Below are positions 44,715 through 53,430 of a stretch of DNA of 62,029 nt, piece by piece. The DNA lies in contig JADGHL010000013.1 in the NCBI GenBank assembly GCA_019686135.1, positions 1-62,029 of the forward strand, read 5' to 3'. The stretch is from Myxococcaceae bacterium (lineage in GTDB: Bacteria > Myxococcota > Myxococcia > Myxococcales > Myxococcaceae). The translations under genes and the position numbers were made by a program. Position 1 is the first letter of the stretch, and each line of letters begins with the position of its first letter. Under the pieces are notes generated by a model. It did no database searches. It was not told the origin of the DNA and saw only the letters and a list, made by a program, of their open reading frames with translations.

Positions 44715-44743
44715 TTGTCCCACGGCGGCCGACCGTGTAGAAG
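44715..44743 (+). promoter_or_regulatory. Candidate rpmB promoter
   Basis: TTGTCC (44715-44720) and TAGAAG (44738-44743) are separated by 17 bases, a good sigma-70-type spacing. The transcript would have a leader of about 40 bases and include AGGAG before the rpmB ATG. Confidence 0.45.
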
Positions 44744-44790
44744 CGCCGCCCCGCTTCACCTTCGAAGTTCGGGTCAGGAGTCACGAAGTC

Positions 44791-44982
44791 ATGGCCTTCA
44801 TGTGCGATATCTGCGGGAAGCGCCCGCTGGTGGGGAACAACGTCTCCCACGCCAACAACAAGACGAAGACGCGTTCGAACCCGAACCTCCAGAAGGTGCG
44901 GGCCAGCGTGAACGGCCGGACGCAGCGGATGCTGGTGTGCACCCGCTGCATCAAGGCCGGCAAGGTGACGAAGGCGGCGTAA
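44791..44982 (+). CDS. rpmB: 50S ribosomal protein L28 (bL28)
   Basis: A 63-residue ribosomal protein of the large subunit. The N-terminus [25 protein letters not shown] (by parts), the central [11 protein letters not shown] and the C-terminal [12 protein letters not shown] match bL28. It keeps two Cys pairs (C5, C8 and C50, C53), so it is the zinc-binding C+ form. AGGAG lies about 9 bases upstream. Confidence 0.97.
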   Translation: MAFMCDICGKRPLVGNNVSHANNKTKTRSNPNLQKVRASVNGRTQRMLVCTRCIKAGKVTKAA

Positions 44983-44988
44983 CGCCGG

Positions 44989-46002
44989 TTGCCGTCCCCG
45001 AACCGTTCGTCGAAGGAGTCGTCTCTCCCGACCGAAAGGCTTCATCCGCTCGCCGAGGAGCTGGATCGCCTTCCGGTGCGGGAGATCGTGTCTTTGCTGC
45101 ACCGGGAGGATCGCGCCGCCGTCGAGGCCGTGCGCCGGGTCCTTCCGTCGGTCACCCGGGTGGCAGAGGCCGCGCGTGACGCGCTGGCCGCCGGGGGCCG
45201 GATCGTCTACGTCGGCGCGGGCACCAGCGGCCGCCTGGGTGCGCTGGACGCTGCCGAATGTCCCCCCACTTTCGGAACCGATCCGGCGCAGGTGGTGGCG
45301 CTGATCGCCGGAGGGCCGAAGGCGCTGATCCACGCGGTGGAGGGCGCGGAGGACGACGCGGCCGCCGGCGCCCGGGAGATCCGCGCGCTGCGCATAGGTT
45401 CGCGCGATCTGGTGATCGGCATCAGCGCCAGCGCCACGACGCCGTACGTGGTGGGTGCGTTGAAGGCCGCGCGTGCGCGCGGGGCGAAGACCGCGCTCAT
45501 CACCGCCGCCGCGCGCCGTGGCCAGGCGAAGACGGTGGATTTTCTCGTCGCGCCGAAGACGGGCGCGGAGCTCGTGGCGGGATCCACGCGGCTCAAGGCC
45601 GGAACCGCGACGAAGCTCGTGCTCAATGCGATCTCCACCGCCGCGATGGTCGCGCTGGGGAAGGTCTACCGCGGGCGGATGGTCGATCTGCAGGTCACCA
45701 ACGCGAAGCTGCGCGCACGCGCCGAGCGGATGGTGGCGGAGCTGACGGGGCTGTCGCTGCGTCGAGCGCGCCGGCTGCTGAAGGCCGCAGGGGACAGTCC
45801 GAAGCTCGCGCTGGCGATGCACTTCACGGGGGCCTCGGCGCCCGTCGCACGCCGGGCCGTCGAACGACACGGGCTCCGCGGACTGGAGCGACTCCGTCAC
45901 GGCCGCGGTACCACCATGGGCGCGGCGGCGGTCCAGAAGACCGTCAGTGCCCTCTCCTCATCGCGCCGCCGCCGCCAACAGCCCGGTCCGGCACGGCGCT
46001 GA
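44989..46002 (+). CDS. murQ: N-acetylmuramic acid 6-phosphate etherase (MurQ)
   Basis: MurQ cleaves the lactyl ether of MurNAc-6-phosphate, giving GlcNAc-6-phosphate and D-lactate in cell-wall recycling. The 337-residue SIS-fold enzyme has the signature YVGAGTSGRLGALDAAECPPTFG by parts (about 74-96) and GISASATTPYV (about 145). It also has the catalytic Glu in EGAEDD (about 115) and ATKLVLNAIST. The TTG at 44989 is the only reasonable start. The last 30 residues are Arg/Gln-rich and unlike the family, and the stop codon falls inside the first unit of the 40-bp repeat array. The gene may therefore have gained a new 3' end. AnmK, which makes its substrate, is encoded at 52270. Confidence 0.93.
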   Translation: MPSPNRSSKESSLPTERLHPLAEELDRLPVREIVSLLHREDRAAVEAVRRVLPSVTRVAEAARDALAAGGRIVYVGAGTSGRLGALDAAECPPTFGTDPAQVVALIAGGPKALIHAVEGAEDDAAAGAREIRALRIGSRDLVIGISASATTPYVVGALKAARARGAKTALITAAARRGQAKTVDFLVAPKTGAELVAGSTRLKAGTATKLVLNAISTAAMVALGKVYRGRMVDLQVTNAKLRARAERMVAELTGLSLRRARRLLKAAGDSPKLALAMHFTGASAPVARRAVERHGLRGLERLRHGRGTTMGAAAVQKTVSALSSSRRRRQQPGPARR

Positions 46003-46705
46003 TCCTCCGCGCATCCAATGTGCTTCGGCCGGGGCCGCGACGAATTCTCTGCATCACCGCTGTCCCCGCCCGGACGCACTGATTCTCAGCGCGTCCGATG
46101 CCCTAGGCTCGGCCCGCGCTGAACCTCAACGTGTCCTCTCCCATGGCCCGGAGCCGCGCTGAGCCGTCCGCGTCTCCGATGTGCGTGCCAGCGCCGCGGC
46201 GATCCCTCCGCGTCTCCGATGTTTCGACCTGGCGCCGTGGCCATGCGCCTCTCCGAGGCTCCGCCGCGGGGCCGCGACGATCCTTTCGTCTGTCCGATGC
46301 CACGGCTCGGCCCGGGGAGATCCCTCCGCGCCTCCGATCACTCCGCCTCCCCGATGCCCCCCGGCTCAGGGCCGCGTCGCTCCTCTCGGCTGTCCGCCCC
46401 CGCGGATCGGCCGCGGAGACCCGTCCGCGCCTCCGATGCTCGACCTGGCGCCGTGGCCATGCGCCTCTCCGATGCTCCGACCCGGGGCCGCGACGATCCT
46501 TTCGTCTGTCCGATGCCACGGCTCGGCCGGGGAGATCCCTCCGCGCCTCCGATCACTCCGCCTCCCCGATGCCCCCGGCTCAGGGCCGCGTCGCTCCTCT
46601 CGGCTGTCCGCCCCCGCGGATCGGCCGCGGAGACCCGTCCGCGCCTCCGATGCCCCACCCGGTGCCGCGGTGATCCTCCGCGTGGCGGATGCCCCGGAGT
46701 GACGC
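45996..46705. repeat. Array of ~17 degenerate ~40-bp units
   Basis: From the murQ stop onwards the sequence is built of units whose starts lie at 45996, 46036, 46075, 46115, 46155, 46195, 46236, 46273, 46314, 46372, 46411, 46452, 46489, 46529, 46587, 46626 and 46666. Spacings are 37-41 bases, except for two of 58. A typical unit begins CGCGNNGATCC, continues TCCGCG and ends with TCCGATG plus a C/G-rich spacer. In several units CGCGG and CCGCG (or CGCGGA and TCCGCG) can pair as a small hairpin. Unit lengths are not multiples of three and frames shift between units, so I regard it as non-coding. Confidence 0.8.
46225..46654. repeat. 216-bp tandem duplication inside the repeat array
   Basis: 46225-46440 is repeated at 46441-46654 with only a few differences (two single C deletions in the second copy and a few substitutions). 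Both copies start at CGACCTGGCGCCGTGGCCAT and end in CCGTCCGCGCCTCCGATG. Each copy holds five to six ~40-bp units, so a block of units was duplicated recently. Confidence 0.85.
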
Positions 46706-46795
46706 ACGAGGGCATGGCGTCGGCACGAGCAGGCAGAACCACACGTTTGCGGGTTGGCGGACCACGACGCCCGATGGTCGGTACACGACCGACGT

Positions 46796-49700
46796 TCAGC
46801 GGAAGCGCTCACCCACGAACGTCGTCGGCCGCTCGTGGAGTCCGCGCGACGAGGCCGCGCTCCGCCGGTCGAACAGGCCCTCGTAGCCGAGGATCCGGAT
46901 CGAGAAGTTGGTCACCCAGTCTCCGTTCCCGTTGGGCAGCCCCGCCGGCGCGCCGATGTCGAGCGGCTTCGCGAAGTGCAGCCGCAGGATGAGCGGCCCG
47001 AGGCCGAAGTTTACGCCCACCACCGGTGAGAGCACGCGCTGGTCCCAGATCTCGCGCACCGACTGCGGCCCCACTCCGCCGAAGTCGATGCCGGCGATCG
47101 CCTCGATGTCGGTGAGGATCAGCACGCGGATGAGCGCGTTGAGCGGGACCTGCAGCTCGGCGGTGCTGAAGAAGAAGTGCCTGCCGACGGTCCAGTGGTC
47201 GAACGCGCCGTAGGGGATTCCCCGGATGGTGTCGAACGTGGAGAGCGCGAACTGCCGCGCCAGCTCGCCGCCGAAGGTGGTGCCGAAGCCGGCGCGCAGG
47301 AAGAAATGGGTGCGGCCGTAGATCGGGAAGTAGCGCTCGGCGTCCAGCCGCAGCGTGCCGAAGGTCTCGTGCTGGAACGGCTGCCAGTCCCCGGTGCCCT
47401 CGAGCAGAAACGAGCTGCCGTCGATCGGCCCGCCCACCGAGTAGCGGATGGTGTCGTAGCCGAAGCGCAGGGTGGCCTCGGTCTGAAAGCGCACGCCGCC
47501 GTTGCGCTTCGACCACTCCGGGAAGAGGTCGATCACGTTGCCGCCCGCGTCCGTGGTGGTGATGGATTCGCGCTGAAAGTCGGTGGCGAAGTAGTTCACC
47601 GCGCCCACGGACACGTCGCCCTGCACGTAGACGAACTGGTCGAACGGGAAGCGGAGGCTGCCCAGCGCGCCGGCGAAGCGTTCGGTCGTCACGAACAGCG
47701 AATCGGGGGCGATGTCGGCGAGCGTGCGATCGAGCCGGAACACCAGCGACGAGAACAACCCGGTGCCCCAGGTCAGCCGGTGCTCCTGGTTGAGGTACAC
47801 GAGGTACCCGTCGGTGAGCTCGAACGAGCCGAGCACGGCGGCGTTCAGCAACAGGGCGTGGTTCCGCAGCTTGTCCGACGCGCTCGCCACGACCTGTCCG
47901 TAGATGCCACCCGTACCACCGCCGATGAACCCGAACGGCGGCCCGAGCTCCCAGTTTCGCGGGGAGAGCGCGCGGTACGGCTGCGCGTCCGCGAGCGCGC
48001 GCTGGGGAATCGTCCGCGGCGGTGCTGACGCCGGCTGAGGCAACGACTCGAGCGTCTCCAGCATCCGCGCGGGGACGAACACCGGCTTGCGGCGCCCGGC
48101 GTGGTGGTACAGCGCCCACAGCCCCTGGTTCGGGCCGGGCGAGAGATTGAAGAGCCCCGTCGTGACGTCGGTGCGGCGGATCACCGTGCCCTCGCGAACC
48201 TCGTGGACATCCGCACGGCCGCGGTCCCAGGCGGTGAAGAGCACGCGGCCGTCGGCGAGCGCCACCGGATCGAGGTGATCGCGCGCCTCGGTGGTGAGGC
48301 GCGCCACCTCCCCAGGATGCGCAGGATCGACGCGAAAGAGGTTGTACCGCCCGTGCGCGGTGGCGTCCGAGTTGTAGACGAGCCCGCGGGGGCCCCAGGT
48401 CACCTGCCGCTCGGAAAAGTCGTCGTGGGTGATGCGGGTGAGCCGGAAGCCGGCGGGATCGGAGGGATCGGGATCGAGGACGTAGACGTCGCGCCGGCCG
48501 GAGGGATCGAAGCCGATCAGCGCCAGGCGCCGTCCGTCCGGCGAGAACGCGGGCGAATACGCGGCGATCAACCCCTTCTTCGCGAGGTCGAACCGCTGGC
48601 GCGCACCCAGCCGGATCCGCACGTCCCACTCCGGCTCGGGCCGCCAACGATCGGGCTGCGGCGGCGAAGTCGGCACGGCGCCGATCGGCGATCCGTTGAC
48701 GCCAGCACCGGGCGCGATCGCCGGGGGTGGAGCCGGCGCCGGCGCAACGCGCTCCGGTTTCGCCGGCGCCTCTTCGTGCGCCTCATGCTCCACCGTCTGC
48801 CAGTAGACGACGTCCGATCCGCCGCTCTCCGCGACCCAGGCCAGCGCACCATTCGAGAGCGCGAAGTTGCGGCCCCACACCGGGTGGAGCGACTCCACCC
48901 CCGGCACGCCATCGATCGCCACGAACGTGTCGTCGGTGGGCGCGCGCGGATCGATCAACGTGAGCCGGCTCGCCCCGGTGTCCAGGTCCAGCCACCTGAG
49001 CGCGATCAGCGTGCCGTCCGGCGACGACGCCAGCGCGTCGACGAAGGCCTCGTCGAATCCCTCCAGCGGCTGGAGCGTCTGCGTGCCCTGCTGGCTGCTC
49101 AGGTACGTGCGATAGGCGCGGCGCTTCAGCCACGCCTCGAAGCGCGCGCTGATCTGCTTCGGATCGTCCCCGGTGAGCCTCGCGAGCAGGCTCGGGAAGT
49201 CGTTCAGCGCCGCCTGGCCGCGGAAGTCGCCCACCAGCCGCGGCGAGTCCTCGAGGATCCGCTGGATCGTCCCCTGCCCGTAGGTCTCCTCGAGGAAGGC
49301 GCACCGGACCTGCCCGACCTTGTAGGTCCACAGCACGCTGAACGGCCGGTCCTCGAAGAAGTCCAGCATCGTGTACCCGAGCCCGAAGTCCGGGTGGATC
49401 ACGATGTCGCGGACCATCATCTCCGCCTCGTCGTCGATGCCGCGCTTCGCGTAGTACTCGGCCAGGCCCTCGACGAACCACAGCGGCATCAGCTGCAGCG
49501 GATCGCCGAACAGCTCCGCGTTTTCGGTGAGCGAGCGGATCTTCTGGATGGTGAACTGGTGCGCCATCTCGTGGGCGCTCACCTCCTCGAAGAGCTCGTG
49601 GTCGCCGAAGTACGGCAGGGTCAGCTTGAGATCGACGGGGCTGGTGACGCCGAGCACGCCCTCCTGCAGCGGGAAGAGGTTCGTCTGCAGGAACTCCTGG

Positions 49701-50383
49701 TACGACGAGTAGAGGATGTACGGGAACGTTTGTGTGGGCACGTAGTTGAACTGCCCGACCAGGTACACGTACGAGCGGACGATGAGCGCCGCCGCGCGTT
49801 CGGCGACCTCGCGCTCGCGCTCGTAGAAGTAGAGGCGGACACCGCCGGCGGTGCGGCCCAAGAGCGTGCGCGGATCGTGCGGCGGCGGCAGCGTGCGCGT
49901 GGCGAACGGAACGTCCGGCGCGACGATGTCGGGAACCCCGCCGTCGGGTACCTGCGGTGTTCCCCCGTCCGCGGTGGCCTCAGGGCCCGCCTCCGGGTTT
50001 CCGATCTCCGCGGCGCCGCTTCTTCCGTCCAGCGTCTCCCCCTGCGCGGCACCGAAGCCCACACCCTGCCCTTCACCCTGCTCCACCTGCGTGGGCGTGC
50101 CGCTCTCGCCCGTGGGCACGTGCGGCGCTTCGGTGGGACCGGCCTGATCCGGCGGGGACACGACGGTCGGGCCCACGCGGCGCTTGAGGTCGTCCGCCTT
50201 CGACGTGTCCGCGTCCGGTCCGACGAGGATGTCCACGTGCTTCCAATTGAAGTCGTAGTAGCGGACCTGGCTCTTGTTGGGCCGGCGCGGGTACACGTAG
50301 ACCTGCGCCTGAACGGAGTCGGCACAGAGCGCTGCCATCAGCACGCCCCAGAGCGCTGCGCCCCTCGCGGTCCGTCGAGTCAT
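46796..50383 (-). CDS. Secreted metallopeptidase with beta-propeller and outer-membrane barrel
   Basis: A 1195-residue multidomain protein with a signal peptide (ending at SVQAQ, about residue 26). Residues 30-170 are a Pro/Gly/Thr-rich, low-complexity region. A gluzincin-type peptidase domain (peptidase MA-like) has zinc site H271, E272, H275 (HEMAHQF) and E305 (WFVEGLAEYY). Residues about 440-790 contain TolB/PD40-like propeller repeats (FSPDGRRLALIGFD, VYVLDPDPSD). From about 850 to the end, alternating aromatic strands (FGYDTIRYSVGG, TLRLDAERYFPIYG, LILRLHFAKPL) look like a surface-antigen/BamA-type beta-barrel. It probably sits in the outer membrane with a protease on one face. The start overlaps the stop of the GH15 gene (ATGA). 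Confidence 0.85.
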   Translation of the reverse strand: MTRRTARGAALWGVLMAALCADSVQAQVYVYPRRPNKSQVRYYDFNWKHVDILVGPDADTSKADDLKRRVGPTVVSPPDQAGPTEAPHVPTGESGTPTQVEQGEGQGVGFGAAQGETLDGRSGAAEIGNPEAGPEATADGGTPQVPDGGVPDIVAPDVPFATRTLPPPHDPRTLLGRTAGGVRLYFYEREREVAERAAALIVRSYVYLVGQFNYVPTQTFPYILYSSYQEFLQTNLFPLQEGVLGVTSPVDLKLTLPYFGDHELFEEVSAHEMAHQFTIQKIRSLTENAELFGDPLQLMPLWFVEGLAEYYAKRGIDDEAEMMVRDIVIHPDFGLGYTMLDFFEDRPFSVLWTYKVGQVRCAFLEETYGQGTIQRILEDSPRLVGDFRGQAALNDFPSLLARLTGDDPKQISARFEAWLKRRAYRTYLSSQQGTQTLQPLEGFDEAFVDALASSPDGTLIALRWLDLDTGASRLTLIDPRAPTDDTFVAIDGVPGVESLHPVWGRNFALSNGALAWVAESGGSDVVYWQTVEHEAHEEAPAKPERVAPAPAPPPAIAPGAGVNGSPIGAVPTSPPQPDRWRPEPEWDVRIRLGARQRFDLAKKGLIAAYSPAFSPDGRRLALIGFDPSGRRDVYVLDPDPSDPAGFRLTRITHDDFSERQVTWGPRGLVYNSDATAHGRYNLFRVDPAHPGEVARLTTEARDHLDPVALADGRVLFTAWDRGRADVHEVREGTVIRRTDVTTGLFNLSPGPNQGLWALYHHAGRRKPVFVPARMLETLESLPQPASAPPRTIPQRALADAQPYRALSPRNWELGPPFGFIGGGTGGIYGQVVASASDKLRNHALLLNAAVLGSFELTDGYLVYLNQEHRLTWGTGLFSSLVFRLDRTLADIAPDSLFVTTERFAGALGSLRFPFDQFVYVQGDVSVGAVNYFATDFQRESITTTDAGGNVIDLFPEWSKRNGGVRFQTEATLRFGYDTIRYSVGGPIDGSSFLLEGTGDWQPFQHETFGTLRLDAERYFPIYGRTHFFLRAGFGTTFGGELARQFALSTFDTIRGIPYGAFDHWTVGRHFFFSTAELQVPLNALIRVLILTDIEAIAGIDFGGVGPQSVREIWDQRVLSPVVGVNFGLGPLILRLHFAKPLDIGAPAGLPNGNGDWVTNFSIRILGYEGLFDRRSAASSRGLHERPTTFVGERFR

Positions 50384-52191
50384 CCGTCGCTGCCTGCCTT
50401 TCGCCGGTGGTGCGCCGGGCCTTCGCCCGCCAGATGCCGCGCCGTATTCAGCAACGCCACGTGGGAAAACGCCTGCGGAAAGTTGCCGAGGAGCCGCCGG
50501 CCCACCGGGTCATACTCCTCCGCCAGAAGCCCCAGGTCGTTGCGGATGGACAGAAGCCGCTCGAACAACCGGCGCGCCTCCTTCTGCCGGCCCTGCAGGA
50601 CCAGGTTGTCCGCGTACCAGAAGCTGCAGGCGATGAAGGCGCCCTCGGTGCCGTCGCCCAGTCCCTCCAGCACGTCGCGGTTCCGGTAGCGGCGCAGAAA
50701 GCCGTGGTCGAGCAGCTCGCGCTCGAGCGCGCGGACGGTGTTCACCATCCGTTCGTCGGTCGCCGGCAGAAAGCCCACGAGCGGGATCATCAGCACCGCC
50801 GCGTCCAGCTCTTTCGATCCATAGGACTGCGTGAACGCCCGCCGGGTGGACGAATAACCGCGGGTGAGCACCTCGTGGCGAAGCTCGTCGCGGAACGCCC
50901 GCCAGCGCTCCACCGGCCCCTCGAGGCCGAACCGCTCGGCGCCGCGGATCGCCCGGTCGAAGGCGACCCACAGCATCACCCGCGAATGTGTGAAGAAGCG
51001 CTCCTTGCCGCGAACCTCCCAAATGCCCTTGTCGCGACGAGCGCCGTTGAGCTCGAGCCAGTCCAACAGCCTGCGCTGCAGCGACCACGCGCTCTCCTCG
51101 GACGGTATCCCCATCACACGCGCCTGGTGCAGGAGGTCCAGCACCTCGCCGTAGGTGTCCAGCTGGAACTGCCGCGCGGCGTCGTTGCCCACCCGCACCG
51201 GCACAGAGCCTTCGAACCCCGGGAGCCACTCGAGCTCATACTCGTGCAGCTGCCGCTCGCCGGCGCAGCCGTACATGATCTGCATCCGGCCCGGATCGCT
51301 CGCCACCGCGCGCAACAGCCAGTCGCGCCACGCGCGCGCCTCCTTCTCGAAGCCGTTCATCATCAGCGCGTAGAGCGTGAACGTGGCATCCCGCAGCCAG
51401 CAGTAGCGGTAGTCCCAGTTGCGCGTCCCGCCCGGCTCCTCCGGCAGCGAGGTCGTGGGCGCCGCCACCACGCCGCCGGTGGGCTCGTAGGTGAGCGCCT
51501 TGAGGACGGCGAGCGACGTCGTCACCGCGTCCTCGTAGATGCCGCGGTAGGTGCAGTGGGCGATCCACCGACGCCACCAGCGTTCGGTGGAGTCCAATTC
51601 GCGCAGCCCCTTCACCGCCGGGGTCATCGGCCGGTTCGAGGGGGACCAGGTCAGCACGAAGGGAATCCGATCGCCCTTCTCCACCGGAAACGTGCCGAGG
51701 ATGTCCGTGCCCGAGCAGTCCAGCTTCACCGGCGCGTAGAGCCCCAAAGAGTCCGGCCCGGCGACCGCCAGCCAGTCCCGCACGTCCGACTGGCGGATCC
51801 ATGGCCGCAGGCGCCCGTAGTCGAAGCGCGGCCGCAGCGTGAACGCGACCTCCACGCGGCCGCTCACCCCCTCCACCACGCGGACCAGATCCGGCACGCC
51901 ATCGCGCGGCGGCATGAAGTCGATCAACCGGACCGTGCCGGTGGACGTGTGGAAGTCGGTCTCGAGGATCAACGTGCCCTTGCGATAGCGGCGCTCCACC
52001 CGGCGCGCGCGGCTCCGTGGAGCGATCCGCCAGCAGCCGTGATCCTCCTCGCCCAGCAACGAGGCGAAGAACGCCGGCGAGTCGAAGCGGGGCGCACACA
52101 TCCACTCGATGGCGCCGTCCCGGCTCACCAGCGCGGCGGTCTGCGTGTCTCCGATGAGCGCGTAGTCCTCGATCCGGCGGCGGGCAGTCAT
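50380..52191 (-). CDS. Glycoside hydrolase family 15 protein (glucoamylase/trehalase-like)
   Basis: A 603-residue GH15 enzyme. It starts at the ATG at 52191 (MTARRRIEDYALIGD), the family's conserved N-terminus (IEDYALIGDTQTAALV). A GTG 24 bases upstream is an alternative. The N-terminal beta-sandwich (1-230) is followed by the (alpha/alpha)6 barrel with RNWDYRYCWLRDATF (about 255, substrate and first acid) and EEYDPVGRRLLGNFPQAFSH near the end (second acid Glu). No signal peptide is visible, so it acts in the cytoplasm on trehalose, maltose or short glucans. It ends in an ATGA overlap with the peptidase gene. Confidence 0.92.
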   Translation of the reverse strand: MTARRRIEDYALIGDTQTAALVSRDGAIEWMCAPRFDSPAFFASLLGEEDHGCWRIAPRSRARRVERRYRKGTLILETDFHTSTGTVRLIDFMPPRDGVPDLVRVVEGVSGRVEVAFTLRPRFDYGRLRPWIRQSDVRDWLAVAGPDSLGLYAPVKLDCSGTDILGTFPVEKGDRIPFVLTWSPSNRPMTPAVKGLRELDSTERWWRRWIAHCTYRGIYEDAVTTSLAVLKALTYEPTGGVVAAPTTSLPEEPGGTRNWDYRYCWLRDATFTLYALMMNGFEKEARAWRDWLLRAVASDPGRMQIMYGCAGERQLHEYELEWLPGFEGSVPVRVGNDAARQFQLDTYGEVLDLLHQARVMGIPSEESAWSLQRRLLDWLELNGARRDKGIWEVRGKERFFTHSRVMLWVAFDRAIRGAERFGLEGPVERWRAFRDELRHEVLTRGYSSTRRAFTQSYGSKELDAAVLMIPLVGFLPATDERMVNTVRALERELLDHGFLRRYRNRDVLEGLGDGTEGAFIACSFWYADNLVLQGRQKEARRLFERLLSIRNDLGLLAEEYDPVGRRLLGNFPQAFSHVALLNTARHLAGEGPAHHRRKAGSDG

Positions 52192-52269
52192 GAAGGCCGG
52201 GATGATGATGGGCACACACCCCAGGCGCGGCGCCCCTTTCGCCGGGGGACTGTCTGATACAAAGCGGGC

Positions 52270-53430
52270 GTGGGCTCACGGCGGCTGCGGCGCGCGATCG
52301 ACAAGGACGAACGGCTCTGCATCGGCCTGCTCTCCGGCACCAGCGTCGACGCGGTGGAGGCGGCCCTGTGCCGGATCCGCGGATCGCGCACCACGGTCTC
52401 GCTGCAGCTCATCGCCCACGTCTCGATGCCGTTCGACCCGGCGCTGCGCGAGCGGGTGCTGGGTGTCCGCACCGTGCCCGAGCTGAGCGCGCTCAACTTC
52501 GAGCTGGGCGCGGTGTTCGCGGACGCGGCGCTCCGGGTGATCGCCCGCGCGGGGCTCACGCCGGAGGCGATCGACGTGATCGGCTCGCACGGGCAGACGG
52601 TGGCGCACCTGCCGCCCGGCTCGGGCGCGGCGGTCCCCTCGACGCTGCAGATCGGCGAGCCGGCCGTCATCGCCGAACGCACCGGCATCCCGGTGGTGGC
52701 GGACTTCCGCGTGCGCGACGTCGCCGCCGGCGGTCAGGGTGCGCCGCTGGTGCCGTATGCAGACTGGGCGCTCTTCCGGAAGACCGGCGCGGTGCGGGCG
52801 CTGCAGAACCTGGGAGGGATCGGAAACGTCAGCGTGGTGGGCGACCGGCTGGAGGACACGATCGCCTTCGACACCGGGCCCGCCAACATGGTGCTGGACG
52901 GGCTCGCTACCCGCGCCACCGGCGGCGTCCTCACCTTCGATCGCGACGGCACGCTCAGCGCGAAGGGGACCGTCCTGCCGGAGCTCCTCGAGGAGCTGCT
53001 CCAGCACCCCTTCTTCGCCCAGCCCCCGCCGAAGAGCAGCGGCCGCGAAGCGTTCGGCGCTGCCTTCGTGGACGCGCTCTGGGACCGTCACGGCGACCGG
53101 CCGTACGACCTCATCGCCACCGCGCTCGCGCTCACCGTGGAAGCGACCGCCCGGGCGTACGAAGCGTGGGTGCTGCCGCGGTTCCCGTCGCTGGAAGGCG
53201 TGTACCTCTCCGGCGGCGGTTCGCGGAACCCGAATCTCGTGCAGGGGCTCACCCGGCGCCTCGCCCCGGTGCCCGTGCGACCGCTCTCCGTGCTCGGGTT
53301 CCCCGAGGAGGCCAAGGAGGCGGCCTGCTTCGCGCTCCTCGCGAGCGAGTGCCTCTCCGGCACCGCCCAGAATGTCCCGAGCGCAACAGGCGCGAGACAT
53401 CCGGTAGTCATGGGTAAGATGGTCCCGTGA
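52270..53430 (+). CDS. anmK: Anhydro-N-acetylmuramic acid kinase (AnmK)
   Basis: AnmK opens and phosphorylates 1,6-anhydroMurNAc to MurNAc-6-phosphate, the substrate of MurQ. The 386-residue ASKHA-fold kinase has the N-terminal phosphate loop GLLSGTSVDAVEAAL (about 18-32), GSHGQTVAHLPP, NLGGIGNVSV, FDTGPANMVLD and the C-terminal LSGGGSRNP. The start is a GTG (52270). The stop overlaps the GTPase start in a GTGA. It heads a chain of six overlapping genes. Confidence 0.92.
   Translation: MGSRRLRRAIDKDERLCIGLLSGTSVDAVEAALCRIRGSRTTVSLQLIAHVSMPFDPALRERVLGVRTVPELSALNFELGAVFADAALRVIARAGLTPEAIDVIGSHGQTVAHLPPGSGAAVPSTLQIGEPAVIAERTGIPVVADFRVRDVAAGGQGAPLVPYADWALFRKTGAVRALQNLGGIGNVSVVGDRLEDTIAFDTGPANMVLDGLATRATGGVLTFDRDGTLSAKGTVLPELLEELLQHPFFAQPPPKSSGREAFGAAFVDALWDRHGDRPYDLIATALALTVEATARAYEAWVLPRFPSLEGVYLSGGGSRNPNLVQGLTRRLAPVPVRPLSVLGFPEEAKEAACFALLASECLSGTAQNVPSATGARHPVVMGKMVP

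Noticed and set aside
46131-46700. Repeat-rich coding frames on both strands over the array
   Set aside because: Unit spacing is not a multiple of three, the frame shifts between units, and the products are Arg/Pro/Ser-rich with no fold.
45996-46705. CRISPR array
   Set aside because: The period is about 40 bases, units diverge throughout, there are no unique spacers of even length and no cas genes are present.
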